Part shown: piece by piece, positions 7,958 to 16,688 of the stretch
Numbering within the stretch: position 1 is the stretch's first letter
Layout: each line of letters opens with the position of its first letter
Assembly (NCBI RefSeq): GCF_022346605.1
Contig: NZ_JAKRNT010000006.1
Location: 186,001 to 250,000 of the forward strand
Direction: 5' to 3'
Length of the DNA: 64,000 nucleotides
From: Sporosarcina sp. ACRSL
GTDB lineage: Bacteria > Bacillota > Bacilli > Bacillales_A > Planococcaceae
Translations under genes and position numbers: made by a program
Notes under the pieces: generated by a model
Told to the model about the DNA's origin: nothing
The model's input: only the letters and a program-made list of their open reading frames with translations
The model's database searches: none

Positions 7958-9412
7958 ATGGACAAGATTTTAGAAACGATTGTCAGCTGGTTATGGGGAT
8001 GGCCTCTTATCTTCACAGTACTGTTTGTCGGGGTTTACTTTACAATCGGAAGCAAGTTCTTTCAGATCGGTTATTTGCCACATATTTTCAAAGCTACGTT
8101 CGGGAAGCTTTTTTCAAAAAAGGACAAGGTTGAAAGTGACAAAGGCGTTTTAACGCCTTTTCAGGCAGTGAGCACCGCAATTGGGGGCAGTGTCGGAGTT
8201 GGTAATATCGGCGGGGTGGCGACTGCAATTGCGGTTGGAGGACCGGGTGCTGTTTTTTGGATGTGGATTACTGCTCTTTTAGGCATGATGACGAAGACTG
8301 TCGAAGTCACGTTAGCTGTCCATTACCGTAGTACTGATGAAAAAGGTAATCCGTATGGCGGGCCTACGTACTATATGGAAAAAGGATTAGGCGAAGAAAT
8401 GAAGTTTAAGTTTTGGAAAATCCCTGCGATTCTCTTCGGATTCGGTATTTTCACGACGTTTTTCATTACACTTCAGAACTACACGGTTTCCGAAGCGGTC
8501 AGCTCAACATTCAACATTGGTATGATTCCTTCTTCGCTAATTTACGTTACTCTTATTTACGTCATCATTTACGGGGGCATCAAAAGGATTGGCGAGATTG
8601 CGACGAAGCTCATCCCTTTCATGTGCATTTTTTATGTGGTAGCTTCCCTGTTCATTATCTTCAAGAATTACTCAGAAATCATTCCTGTTTTTGCTCTTAT
8701 TTTTGACAGTGCATTTACAGGAATGGCGGCTGTCGGAGGATTTACCGGTGCTGTCATTGCTCAAGTAATCCGGATGGGTGTCGCCCGGGCAGTGTATAGC
8801 AATGAAGCAGGTTGGGGTACTTCCCCGATGATCCACTCGACGGCAAAAACGAATCATCCGATTAAGCAAGGAATGTGGGGAGCTGTCGAAGTATTCGTTG
8901 ATACGATCATCGTTTGTTCGATGACTGCATTCACGATCATTATTACCGGCGTTTGGTCATCTGGACTCGATGGCGCCTCATTGACATTATCCGCGTTTGA
9001 AGTCGGCATCGGTGAAGTCGGCAGATATATTATTGCCTTGTCGGTCTTCTTATTCGGCTTGACGACTACGACTGGCTGGTACACGTATTATGAAATTATT
9101 TTGCGCCACCTGTTCGGCGGAGAGAAGAAGGTCGACGTGAAAAACAAGACGATTTTCTTCTACAAATGGTTATATCCGATACCAGGCTTATTAATGGTCG
9201 TTTACGCTGTTTACTATGACCTACCAGGAAAAGCTGTCTGGTATTTCGCAGATATTACGACGGCCATCCCAACGTTCATCAATTTGATTGTCATTATGGT
9301 GTTAAGTAAGAAGTTCTTTGAGCTGCTGCGGGATTATAAGGCAAGGCATTTGAATATCGGAACGATTGATTCGCATTTTAATGTGTTTTATGAGGATAAG
9401 CTAAAAAAATGA
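7958..9412 (+). CDS. Alanine/glycine:cation symporter (AGCS family)
   Basis: A membrane protein of 484 residues with 10-11 helices that imports alanine or glycine with Na+. Signatures include the glycine-rich stretch with GGSVGVGNIGGVATAIAVGG followed by PGAVFWMW and, later, SNEAGWGTSPMIHSTAKT, both diagnostic of AGCS transporters. Residues after about 460 form a short cytosolic tail. The GAAGGAGGG ribosome site is strong. It is monocistronic, with a terminator at 9417. Without binding-site comparison, alanine and glycine specificity cannot be separated. Confidence 0.93.
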   Translation: MDKILETIVSWLWGWPLIFTVLFVGVYFTIGSKFFQIGYLPHIFKATFGKLFSKKDKVESDKGVLTPFQAVSTAIGGSVGVGNIGGVATAIAVGGPGAVFWMWITALLGMMTKTVEVTLAVHYRSTDEKGNPYGGPTYYMEKGLGEEMKFKFWKIPAILFGFGIFTTFFITLQNYTVSEAVSSTFNIGMIPSSLIYVTLIYVIIYGGIKRIGEIATKLIPFMCIFYVVASLFIIFKNYSEIIPVFALIFDSAFTGMAAVGGFTGAVIAQVIRMGVARAVYSNEAGWGTSPMIHSTAKTNHPIKQGMWGAVEVFVDTIIVCSMTAFTIIITGVWSSGLDGASLTLSAFEVGIGEVGRYIIALSVFLFGLTTTTGWYTYYEIILRHLFGGEKKVDVKNKTIFFYKWLYPIPGLLMVVYAVYYDLPGKAVWYFADITTAIPTFINLIVIMVLSKKFFELLRDYKARHLNIGTIDSHFNVFYEDKLKK

Positions 9413-9416
9413 TGGT

Positions 9417-9454
9417 AAAAGAGAGTCCCGTATTGCTGGGGGACTCTCTTTTAT
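9417..9454. terminator. Bidirectional terminator after the AGCS symporter
   Basis: Stem AAAGAGAGTCCC / GGGACTCTCTTT with an 8-9 base loop and flanking A and T runs. It also serves the convergent ABC operon that ends at 9455. Confidence 0.88.
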
Positions 9455-10576
9455 TCAGGTCAAAATATCTATCTTCTTTTCACGCTTAATTAGGTAATAA
9501 ATAAAAATGATACATACGATAACCATGCCCCCGTAAGAAAAAGGGGTTAACCACTTAGGAATCCAAATTAGAATCATATTTGGCAATAAACGATTCAGAC
9601 CGAAAATCAGAAATCCTACAACGAACGGGATTTGGATGCCGATTAAGGACACCATATTCGGGACAACATTTGAAAAGCTCATGGAAAGCGTGACGAATAT
9701 GAATCCGATCAAGTAAATCGCTGCGACACATAGCATGATGAATTGGAAGAATGTCGGATCGTACCAAGACTCATTAGCTATAAAAGTGTTGATGCGAACT
9801 TTAAAAAACATGGAAGTATTATTCAACGAATACAAGCCCAAATATACGGTCAATAATCCAGTAATAATAATGAATGTAGCGGTGTATCCGGCCAAGAGTT
9901 TCGTTTTGAAAAGATTCCTCCCCTTTTTCGATGTATATTGCAACTGAAGGAGCCCTCTTGAACGATCCCTCAAAATTGTTGGCGAAATGACTAACACAAC
10001 GCTGAACAGGATAGCAATCCCGACATTTGTAATATATGATTTGAAGTTTCGGATAACGATTTCCGTATATACTCCGAATTTTTCTTCTGCAATCAATTCG
10101 TTTAATCGGTCTCTCTGGTTATCAGTAAGTACTTCAGGAATACTTTTTCTGAAGTTATAAAACTCAATCAACCTTTCACGCTCTTGCAAGTCCCAAAAGA
10201 GTTCAGTTTTCTTTCCGAAAAAAACGTCATCTCGGAGGGCACTTGCCTCTTGGGATGGATTCCCCCAATCATATGCCTGGAATAATTCATATGTATCTAA
10301 ACCAGCAGCAACGAATTCCTCCCTTGATTGCATATACCGAGTTGCTTCGTCCACTATTTCGTCGTACACCTTTTTGAAGTCAATAAACTCGTCATCATCC
10401 ATAGTAACGCCGTATTTCTCTAACCCGATATTATACGAATAAATCCCACTGCCGTTGGGGAAGTATTCGATATAAAATTCAATCAATAAAAAATAAACTA
10501 AGCTATTGATAAACAACAGCAATAGCATCGTTTTCCACGTGAAGATTTTCTTTACTTCATTCAATAAAATCCTCAT
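9455..10576 (-). CDS. ABC-2-type transporter permease
   Basis: A 373-residue membrane protein and the last gene of the ECF sigma-ABC operon. One helix (residues 17-33) is followed by a ~150-residue extracytoplasmic segment and then about five helices from residue 175 on, with DRSRGLLQLQYTSKKGRN between helices 2 and 3, the usual ABC-2 coupling region. It lies 12 bp from the preceding permease and has a GAGGAGGTG ribosome site. It probably forms a heterodimer with the 10589 product, driven by the 11839 ATPase. The exported or flipped substrate is unknown; envelope-active compounds are a reasonable guess because of the sigma factor. Confidence 0.83.
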   Translation of the reverse strand: MRILLNEVKKIFTWKTMLLLLFINSLVYFLLIEFYIEYFPNGSGIYSYNIGLEKYGVTMDDDEFIDFKKVYDEIVDEATRYMQSREEFVAAGLDTYELFQAYDWGNPSQEASALRDDVFFGKKTELFWDLQERERLIEFYNFRKSIPEVLTDNQRDRLNELIAEEKFGVYTEIVIRNFKSYITNVGIAILFSVVLVISPTILRDRSRGLLQLQYTSKKGRNLFKTKLLAGYTATFIIITGLLTVYLGLYSLNNTSMFFKVRINTFIANESWYDPTFFQFIMLCVAAIYLIGFIFVTLSMSFSNVVPNMVSLIGIQIPFVVGFLIFGLNRLLPNMILIWIPKWLTPFSYGGMVIVCIIFIYYLIKREKKIDILT

Positions 10577-10588
10577 TGCTGCACCTCC

Positions 10589-11842
10589 TCACGAAATATC
10601 GATCTTAATAAAACGTTTATACGACATGTAACAAACTACAATCGTAATCACCGTCCAACAGCTAACTGTCATCCATTCGAAGTTTTCAAATAGGATTAAT
10701 CCGCTGCTTCCCATGAACGAGGAACTAACTGCTAATAGTAATGTCGGTAAAGTATACGCAGAGACGAATAACAGGTTTGCGGATTTCGGCATGAAGCTAG
10801 GTAACAGCCACAAAAGTACGAATAGGGCAGCAACAAGAAAGAAAGTAATATAACTGTTTTTCACCGTGACGGATAATGCAAAGGTCAGACCCGAAAATAG
10901 CAATAGGACGACAAAAACGAGTGCAATTACACCTATTAAAAAGGTTCCTACAGATAGATCCCACCAAGCGATATATGGGAAATTATATTCCCAGTTGAAT
11001 GCACTGCTAATTGACGTTTGCCAGACATGCGAGTAATCAAAAACAGTGAAAAACGTTCCGAGTGTTATCGCGAATAGGAAGACTACAATAACTGCTGCAA
11101 TAGCTAAAGCAGACAAAAGCTTATTTTTCATAAGTTTTCTGCCACGTTTTGTGGAGTATGCAACTAGGTGTGTCTTGTTTTCAAACTCATACGTCGTAAT
11201 CAATGCAGTTGTCAAGATGATCAATAGAAGCGATTCGATAATGATTTGCAGGAAGATCGTCTTGAAGAGAAAGGTATGCATGTAATATGCTTTACCTGCA
11301 AAAAACCATTGCTTATGTTCCCCATTGCTAACCATTTCCTTGAATCGTTCAAAGAACTTCTCGTTTTCATTCAGAAATGTTTCGGCAGCCTTGCCACTAA
11401 GACCATACTTCTCAATTTCTCCTGCAGCTAATTTTCGTATGTCAATTCCTTCATAGCTTTCATCGATTGACTTTGCCATGTTCAAATACATTTCTTTTAA
11501 TTGCAACCGGTGAATGAACTCCCATTGTTCATCGCTATATTTCTCTTGATTCTCAAAGCTTAATCCGTCAAGAAATTCATAGACGCTCGTAAACTCGGAC
11601 GCTGTCATCCTATTTAGTTCCGCTACGTCAAGTTGTACGTTACTATTGAATTCGTCCAAAGAATCATCTGTTATTTTCAATCCGTACGTTTCAATAATTT
11701 CATTGATAATCTTTAACTCTGCTTTGTGGTCGGATGAACTGATGATGACAAATAGATTAAATGCGGAAAAAACCACGAGTAGTCCAATTAAAATAGGAGA
11801 TGTCAATGCTTTCTTACATTCATGGAGGATAATACTCATCAT
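10589..11842 (-). CDS. ABC-2-type transporter permease
   Basis: A 417-residue membrane protein with the same plan as its downstream neighbour: an N-terminal helix (residues 14-33), a long charged extracytoplasmic region to about residue 200, then six helices. The loop YEFENKTHLVAYSTKRGRK after helix 2 resembles the YTSKKGRN loop of the 9455 product, so the two are divergent paralogues. Its ATG overlaps the TGA of the ATPase gene by 4 bp, indicating translational coupling. Substrate not known. Confidence 0.83.
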   Translation of the reverse strand: MMSIILHECKKALTSPILIGLLVVFSAFNLFVIISSSDHKAELKIINEIIETYGLKITDDSLDEFNSNVQLDVAELNRMTASEFTSVYEFLDGLSFENQEKYSDEQWEFIHRLQLKEMYLNMAKSIDESYEGIDIRKLAAGEIEKYGLSGKAAETFLNENEKFFERFKEMVSNGEHKQWFFAGKAYYMHTFLFKTIFLQIIIESLLLIILTTALITTYEFENKTHLVAYSTKRGRKLMKNKLLSALAIAAVIVVFLFAITLGTFFTVFDYSHVWQTSISSAFNWEYNFPYIAWWDLSVGTFLIGVIALVFVVLLLFSGLTFALSVTVKNSYITFFLVAALFVLLWLLPSFMPKSANLLFVSAYTLPTLLLAVSSSFMGSSGLILFENFEWMTVSCWTVITIVVCYMSYKRFIKIDIS

Positions 11843-12714
11843 ACTTCCCCTTCGATTTCATCGCGGTATTCGTAAAGGAATACATCTTCCAACTGTGGTG
11901 CCACTGGCTTCCATCCAGCTTCCGGCACTCCTTTATGGATGAATCGGACGATCATTTTGCCGTACTCCTGCTTTTCAGAAAGGAGGACATATTTCTTCCG
12001 GAATGCTTCCAACAGATCAAAATCGATTGTTGTTTCAAACACATTCCCTCTTAACGTCGAACAAATATCCTCAACCGAATCCTTATAAAGCAGCTGCTTG
12101 TTTTTGATCATTATGATTTCATTCGCAATTGATTCAATATCCGATACGATATGGGTAGATATAATGACGAGTCTATCGCGGGCAAGTTCAGTGAGTAAAT
12201 GACGGAATCGCGCCCTTTCTTTCGGATCAAGACCTGCTGTCGGCTCGTCCAAAATGAGTATTTTCGGGTCGTTCAGCAATGCTTGTGCTATGCCGACACG
12301 CTGGATCATCCCACCTGAAAATTTCTTCATTTTTTTATTTACAACATCACCTAAAGCTACCTTTTCCAAAAGGTCATCAATTTTTTTGAGGGCCTCTTTT
12401 TTCCCAATCCCTTTCAATGCCGCCAAATACAACATATATTGCTTAGGCGAATAATTTTTGTAATAGCCGAACTGCTGTGGCAAAAAGCCTAACAGTTCAC
12501 GGTACTGCTCATCCATATCGATGATGTTTTTTCCGTTATAATAGATTTCCCCTTCGCTCGGAGCAATCAATGTCGCCAACATTTTAATCAGCGTCGTTTT
12601 CCCTGCGCCATTCGGAGCAAGTAATCCATATAGACCCGTGTTAAATTCCAAATTGATCTGTTGCAATGCGGTAAAATCTCCATAACGCTTGCTGACATCT
12701 TTCACGACTAACAT
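11839..12714 (-). CDS. ABC transporter ATP-binding protein
   Basis: A cytosolic 291-residue ATPase. Walker A APNGAGKTT is at about residues 34-42, the signature FSGGM in the middle, Walker B ILILDEPTAGLDP and the switch histidine in ISTHIVSD. A C-terminal extension of about 80 residues is typical of ABC-2 exporter ATPases. It stands 2 bp from the membrane protein gene upstream and overlaps the first permease. The AGGGGGT ribosome site is strong. It energises the two permeases encoded downstream. Confidence 0.93.
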   Translation of the reverse strand: MLVVKDVSKRYGDFTALQQINLEFNTGLYGLLAPNGAGKTTLIKMLATLIAPSEGEIYYNGKNIIDMDEQYRELLGFLPQQFGYYKNYSPKQYMLYLAALKGIGKKEALKKIDDLLEKVALGDVVNKKMKKFSGGMIQRVGIAQALLNDPKILILDEPTAGLDPKERARFRHLLTELARDRLVIISTHIVSDIESIANEIIMIKNKQLLYKDSVEDICSTLRGNVFETTIDFDLLEAFRKKYVLLSEKQEYGKMIVRFIHKGVPEAGWKPVAPQLEDVFLYEYRDEIEGEV

Positions 12715-12715
12715 A

Positions 12716-13468
12716 TTAAAATACCCCCTCCGACTGCTTGAATACGATGAGCTTTTTCAAGTAGTTCATAAATATTATTAGGCAACCGAGTAGAACAACC
12801 GCATATACGATTACTGGCATATGAAGAAGCATATCGTTGTACAACTCGTTATTCACTGACTTTAAAAACGTGTTCCCCATGACCCATACTGCTATTGTTA
12901 TCATTACAATCCCTTTTGTCCTTCGGTTCATAAGGGCGAATAAAAGAATAATCGAAAACAGTAACAGGGACGTGCTAGAAAGCATGAATGCACGGATAAA
13001 ATGGATTCCTTCATATTTCATGGCAAGGAAAGCAATTCCCAGTGTATTGAGGAACATCGTTGAAATACTAAACGCAAGCATCCGGAATGCAATGACTTGA
13101 TAAACATTGTATTTACAAGCCATTTCCACATCGTACGTCGCATTTTGTGTTTTATTTACGTACGTGTAGATTGATAAAGCAAGGAACAGAATGGGTGAAA
13201 AAAGAAAAATATAAGTATAGAGATCTTGTATTTCAGCATGATTTGGTACGATGAGAAACAGGCTGTATAATCCGATGGCGATACTTAAAATGAAGCTAAG
13301 TTCCAATCGATCCGAAAACAGATGCCTCCATCCGACTTGTTGCACCATTGATCGTAAATAGGATGAAAAAGATTCTCTTTTCACTAAACCTCGAGAGACA
13401 ATTTGACTAATCTGTGCCTCGATGGTGCTCTCATCTGGCATCGGAATTTTAAATTGATCTTTCTTCAA
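12716..13468 (-). CDS. Six-helix membrane protein coupled to an ECF sigma factor (possible anti-sigma partner)
   Basis: A 250-residue protein. About 62 hydrophilic N-terminal residues are followed by six predicted helices (roughly 63-80, 88-106, 128-150, 160-180, 187-203, 216-238). It starts at TTG 13468, with GGAGGT spaced 8 bases away inside the sigma gene, overlapping that gene by 20 bp. ECF sigma factors are commonly followed by a membrane anti-sigma with a cytosolic N-terminal domain, and the topology and coupling here fit that role. I see no zinc HxxxCxxC anti-sigma motif, so the role is inference only. Confidence 0.7.
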   Translation of the reverse strand: MKKDQFKIPMPDESTIEAQISQIVSRGLVKRESFSSYLRSMVQQVGWRHLFSDRLELSFILSIAIGLYSLFLIVPNHAEIQDLYTYIFLFSPILFLALSIYTYVNKTQNATYDVEMACKYNVYQVIAFRMLAFSISTMFLNTLGIAFLAMKYEGIHFIRAFMLSSTSLLLFSIILLFALMNRRTKGIVMITIAVWVMGNTFLKSVNNELYNDMLLHMPVIVYAVVLLGCLIIFMNYLKKLIVFKQSEGVF

Positions 13469-14021
13469 GTTTCTCTACCTCCATTTCTTTACGAATCCAT
13501 TTCAGTGCGGCATAATATCTTGTTTTCACCGTAGATATCGGAATCGCTTCAATGGCCGCAATTTCCTTTAGCGTGTATTCACCGAATAACTTCAAGCGGA
13601 TAACTTGCTGTGAATGTGCATCAAGCTGATTGACTAATGAATTGACACGCTCGAATTGCTCCTTGTGTACTAGAGCAATTTCCAAATTGTATTCATCCTC
13701 GAATTCCTGCTGGATATCCTCTAACGGCTGCGTAAATTGTGCATATCGGTAATGCCTGGAGCGGAAATAGTCGACAATTCGATTTGAGGCAATCCTGTAC
13801 AGCCAAGTCCGAAACGAAGCTTTTTTGACATCGTAGGCATAAATCGTTTGCAAGACGGCAATGAATAGCTCTTGCGTTAAATCCAATGATAGCTCCTCGT
13901 CCAGTGTTTGTTTGTAATGAAAAGCATACATTTCCTTATAATATTTCGACACCAGTGCACTCGCAGCGGACTCACTGGCATTTTTCTTTATCTGTTTGAT
14001 CAAGCGAAGATCATTCTCCAT
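13449..14021 (-). CDS. ECF-type RNA polymerase sigma factor
   Basis: A 190-residue sigma-70 family protein. Region 2 runs from about residue 24 to 92, with DLTQELFIAVLQ and FRTWLYRIASNRIVDYFR; region 4 runs from about 130 to 178 as a helix-turn-helix (EYTLKEIAAIEAIPISTVKTR). There is no region 3, as in ECF factors. It is the first gene of a five-gene operon with a membrane protein and an ABC transporter. The start ATG has only a weak ribosome site, so expression may be low until induced. No standard ECF group can be assigned with certainty. Confidence 0.92.
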   Translation of the reverse strand: MENDLRLIKQIKKNASESAASALVSKYYKEMYAFHYKQTLDEELSLDLTQELFIAVLQTIYAYDVKKASFRTWLYRIASNRIVDYFRSRHYRYAQFTQPLEDIQQEFEDEYNLEIALVHKEQFERVNSLVNQLDAHSQQVIRLKLFGEYTLKEIAAIEAIPISTVKTRYYAALKWIRKEMEVEKLEERSI

Positions 14022-14062
14022 TTATTCATCACATGCTTTCCAATATCATTGCCCTATAAGTA

Positions 14063-14090
14063 TATTCGTAATTTGTACGGAAAAGGTTTT
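14063..14090 (-). promoter_or_regulatory. Possible ECF-type autoregulatory promoter of the sigma operon
   Basis: On the minus strand AAAAC followed by CTTTT (starting at 14090) is separated by 17 bases from CGAATA (14068-14063), about 40 bp before the sigma gene start. This resembles the AAAC ... CG layout used by ECF factors. The match is loose and no second site was found to confirm it. Confidence 0.3.
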
Positions 14091-14107
14091 ACCTTTTTTA
14101 CAGAAAT

Positions 14108-14138
14108 CTAAAAAGGATTCCCTTTTAGAGAATCCTTT
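14108..14138 (-). terminator. Terminator downstream of helD
   Basis: Stem AAAGGATTC / GAATCCTTT with a 9-base loop, followed on the minus strand by a T run. It lies after the TTTATGCG array that follows helD and ahead of the sigma operon. Confidence 0.78.
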
Positions 14139-14144
14139 CATTTA

Positions 14145-14284
14145 TTTATGCGTTTTTCTTGAAGTTAATGAGCTTAATTTGAGATTTATGCGCATTTGTT
14201 CGGCTTTATGCGTGTATATGTTCATTTATGGGCTTTTCGGATGATTTATGCGCTTTTGGACGGTTTTATGCGTATTTTGTCATT
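14145..14284. repeat. Seven-unit exact 20-bp-period TTTATGCG array
   Basis: Seven consecutive 20-bp units start at 14145, 14165, 14185, 14205, 14225, 14245 and 14265. Six begin TTTATG (five of them TTTATGCG); the second is degenerate (TTAATGAG). The second half of each unit varies, with a T-rich middle. The array starts within the helD stop codon region (the last helD codons read through its first unit on the minus strand) and ends at the helD terminator. The 20-bp step is not a multiple of three, so it is not a coding repeat. The same core makes the array at 27224. Confidence 0.9.
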
Positions 14285-16500
14285 ATCAATGGTGATAGCG
14301 AGTCGGATAGCAGATGCAGTTCATGCATCGGCCTCGTCATCGCGACATATAACAACTTTCGATCGATTGGATGGTCCCGGAATGGTTCGTCGAAAGCAGC
14401 GATGATGACGGCATCGAATTCCAGGCCTTTCGATAGATGGCTTGGTACGATTAATAGACAGTCGCCATTAATATCAGAGTTCTCGCCTAGTAATTGGACA
14501 GGCAGCCCCGATTGGTCTAGCCGCTTGTAAAGCACCTCTGATTCTTTTCGAGTTTTACATATTAAAGCAATCGATTTATGTCCTCTGCTAAGTATTTCCT
14601 CATAAATTTCATTCACCTTAGACGTATCAAGGCTTGGCATTTCATAAAATTCAGGCTCCCTGCCGTGCCGGACGACCGGTTCCACGAGAGGCAGATCTTC
14701 TTCCATCTGCTCAAGAACCTTATTCGCGAGTTGCATAATTTCGATTGTTGTCCGGTAACTTTTTTGCAAGGTCGTATACGTGGCCCGCGGAAACATTTCC
14801 CGTACTGGTTCCCATGATGTCAATGCACGGTAGCTATAGATCCCTTGCGCAAGGTCCCCGACCATCGTAAACATATCTGTTTCCAGCCCGTCCTGCAATG
14901 CAGCAAGCTGGAATTCGCTGTAATCTTGCACCTCGTCAATAAAGACGACGCGCATTTTCCACTCATCCGCCACACCTTTCAACTTGGCATGTAGAAAGTA
15001 AAGCGCAGCCAAGTCTTCTGTCTCCCAAACTTCTTTTTGGTGCGCGGCAAAAAAAGCATCCCTTTCCGATTCAGACCAGTGGCATGCCAACTCTATATGT
15101 AATTGTGGATTTATAAGCCAATCCCTGTACAGTTTTTTTATATTGAACTTTTTAAATCTGCGCATATAGACTGAAACGGTCTTTTTTCCTTCCTTTTCAA
15201 TAGAAGGAAGCCGTTCATCTCGTTCATCCATGATCCTTGTGATGCGCGCCTTACGTTTTTCATCGTCTCGAATACCGTACAATGCTTTGTCGAGGGCTTC
15301 TTCATATTTATCGGATAGGAGCTTATACAGCTGTTTGCGTTTCCGATTCACTTCACTTTGCATAATAAGTTTAATACGCTCTATTCTTTTCTCAAGAGGC
15401 ATATACTTGAAGTCTTCAAGGAACAATTTCTTCAGGCGCGATGCCTTCATGATCCGATATTTTTCGATATAGACGTCTTCAAAGAGGGCTGCTGTTTCTT
15501 GTTCGAGCTTGTCCACGTATCGTTGCATGATTTCTCGATAACGAAGCGTCCCTTTCAAGCGTGCAATGAAAAGTTGTTCTTCATCTACGGATTTAGTTGC
15601 CGTTAACAGCTCCAGCTTTTTATTCGGATCAGTTAATTTGAGCTTCAATCCTGTTGCGTTCAGTACATATTCAGCGAAAGTCGTTTGACAAATACGCCCG
15701 ACGCCTAACTCGGGCAGCACGTCGCCGATATATTCCATGAATAATTTGCTTGGAGCTAGAATCATCAGTTTCTCTGAAGGGAAATCCGTTCCCATCGTAT
15801 AAAGGAAATAGGAGATGCGGTGAAGTGCAATCGTCGTTTTACCACTACCCGCGGCACCCTGAACAATAATCGGTTGCTTCAAGTTCGCACGGATAATTTC
15901 GTTTTGTTCCGCCTGAATCGTTGAAACGATTTCGGTCAGCCGAACGTCCGCTTTCCCTGCCAAAGCTTCTTGAAGCAATTCATCATTCGTTGTTAAATCA
16001 ATATCAAGGATGTCCAGCAGTTCTCCCTCTTCGATTTTGTATTGCCGTTTCGAAAAGAGGTGCCCACTTATTTCTTCGTCCCGCACTTTGTACGTCAAGT
16101 CTCCCAATCTGCCATCATAGTAAACATTCGCTACAGGCGAGCGCCAATCTACGATGATCGGTTCTTGGGTTTCCTGGTGGAAGACAGACGTTTTTCCGAT
16201 ATAGAGGAATTCATCCTTCTCTCCGTCCGTCTGGAAATGGATACGGGCGAAATAAGGTTTTTGCTGAACCGCTTCGAGTCCTTCCCTCTGAGAGCGAGCC
16301 ATTTCAAAAAATCGGGTGTTTGTTAAAATATTGATGTAGCTCAAACTGGAATCCAAATAATCCAAGTCGGCCATCGCATGCCGAATTTCATCTTGCGAGG
16401 ATTGCACATCACGCATCGACTCTTCAAGGAGCTTCTGCATGTAGTGCTTCGTGTAGTCAAGGCGCTGCAATTCAAACTCAAAATCGGGATGTTTCTGCAT
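14266..16500 (-). CDS. helD: RNA polymerase recycling helicase HelD
   Basis: A 744-residue UvrD/Rep-like superfamily 1 ATPase that removes stalled RNA polymerase from DNA. A long N-terminal coiled-coil (residues 1-75) inserts into the polymerase secondary channel in known HelD. Walker A GAAGSGKT lies at 215-222, motif II is in VVFIDEVQDYSEFQ, and motif VI is in the KSIALICKTRKE and LLYVAMTRPMHELH blocks near the C-terminus. The length is close to B. subtilis HelD (774). The ACGGAGGA ribosome site is good. The final codons and stop lie in the first unit of the TTTATGCG array. Confidence 0.92.
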   Translation of the reverse strand: MQKHPDFEFELQRLDYTKHYMQKLLEESMRDVQSSQDEIRHAMADLDYLDSSLSYINILTNTRFFEMARSQREGLEAVQQKPYFARIHFQTDGEKDEFLYIGKTSVFHQETQEPIIVDWRSPVANVYYDGRLGDLTYKVRDEEISGHLFSKRQYKIEEGELLDILDIDLTTNDELLQEALAGKADVRLTEIVSTIQAEQNEIIRANLKQPIIVQGAAGSGKTTIALHRISYFLYTMGTDFPSEKLMILAPSKLFMEYIGDVLPELGVGRICQTTFAEYVLNATGLKLKLTDPNKKLELLTATKSVDEEQLFIARLKGTLRYREIMQRYVDKLEQETAALFEDVYIEKYRIMKASRLKKLFLEDFKYMPLEKRIERIKLIMQSEVNRKRKQLYKLLSDKYEEALDKALYGIRDDEKRKARITRIMDERDERLPSIEKEGKKTVSVYMRRFKKFNIKKLYRDWLINPQLHIELACHWSESERDAFFAAHQKEVWETEDLAALYFLHAKLKGVADEWKMRVVFIDEVQDYSEFQLAALQDGLETDMFTMVGDLAQGIYSYRALTSWEPVREMFPRATYTTLQKSYRTTIEIMQLANKVLEQMEEDLPLVEPVVRHGREPEFYEMPSLDTSKVNEIYEEILSRGHKSIALICKTRKESEVLYKRLDQSGLPVQLLGENSDINGDCLLIVPSHLSKGLEFDAVIIAAFDEPFRDHPIDRKLLYVAMTRPMHELHLLSDSLSPLIMTKYA

Positions 16501-16642
16501 ATACAGTCCTCCGTTTTGCGTATTTTTGCGTCCTATTATGAGATGTTGGGGTTAATTGAGACAGAAATTGATTGTACCATTATGGAATGTTTTAGGCAAT
16601 ACCATTTATTCAGAATCATCGAGAATTGTCGTCAAATTTGAT

Positions 16643-16680
16643 AAAAATACCGTACAAGTCACTTTACGACTTGTACGGTT
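16643..16680 (-). terminator. Terminator of the racemase-GNAT operon
   Basis: Perfect 12-bp stem ACCGTACAAGTC / GACTTGTACGGT with a 7-base loop and a minus-strand tail containing TTTTT. Confidence 0.88.
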
Positions 16681-16688
16681 TCCTACAT

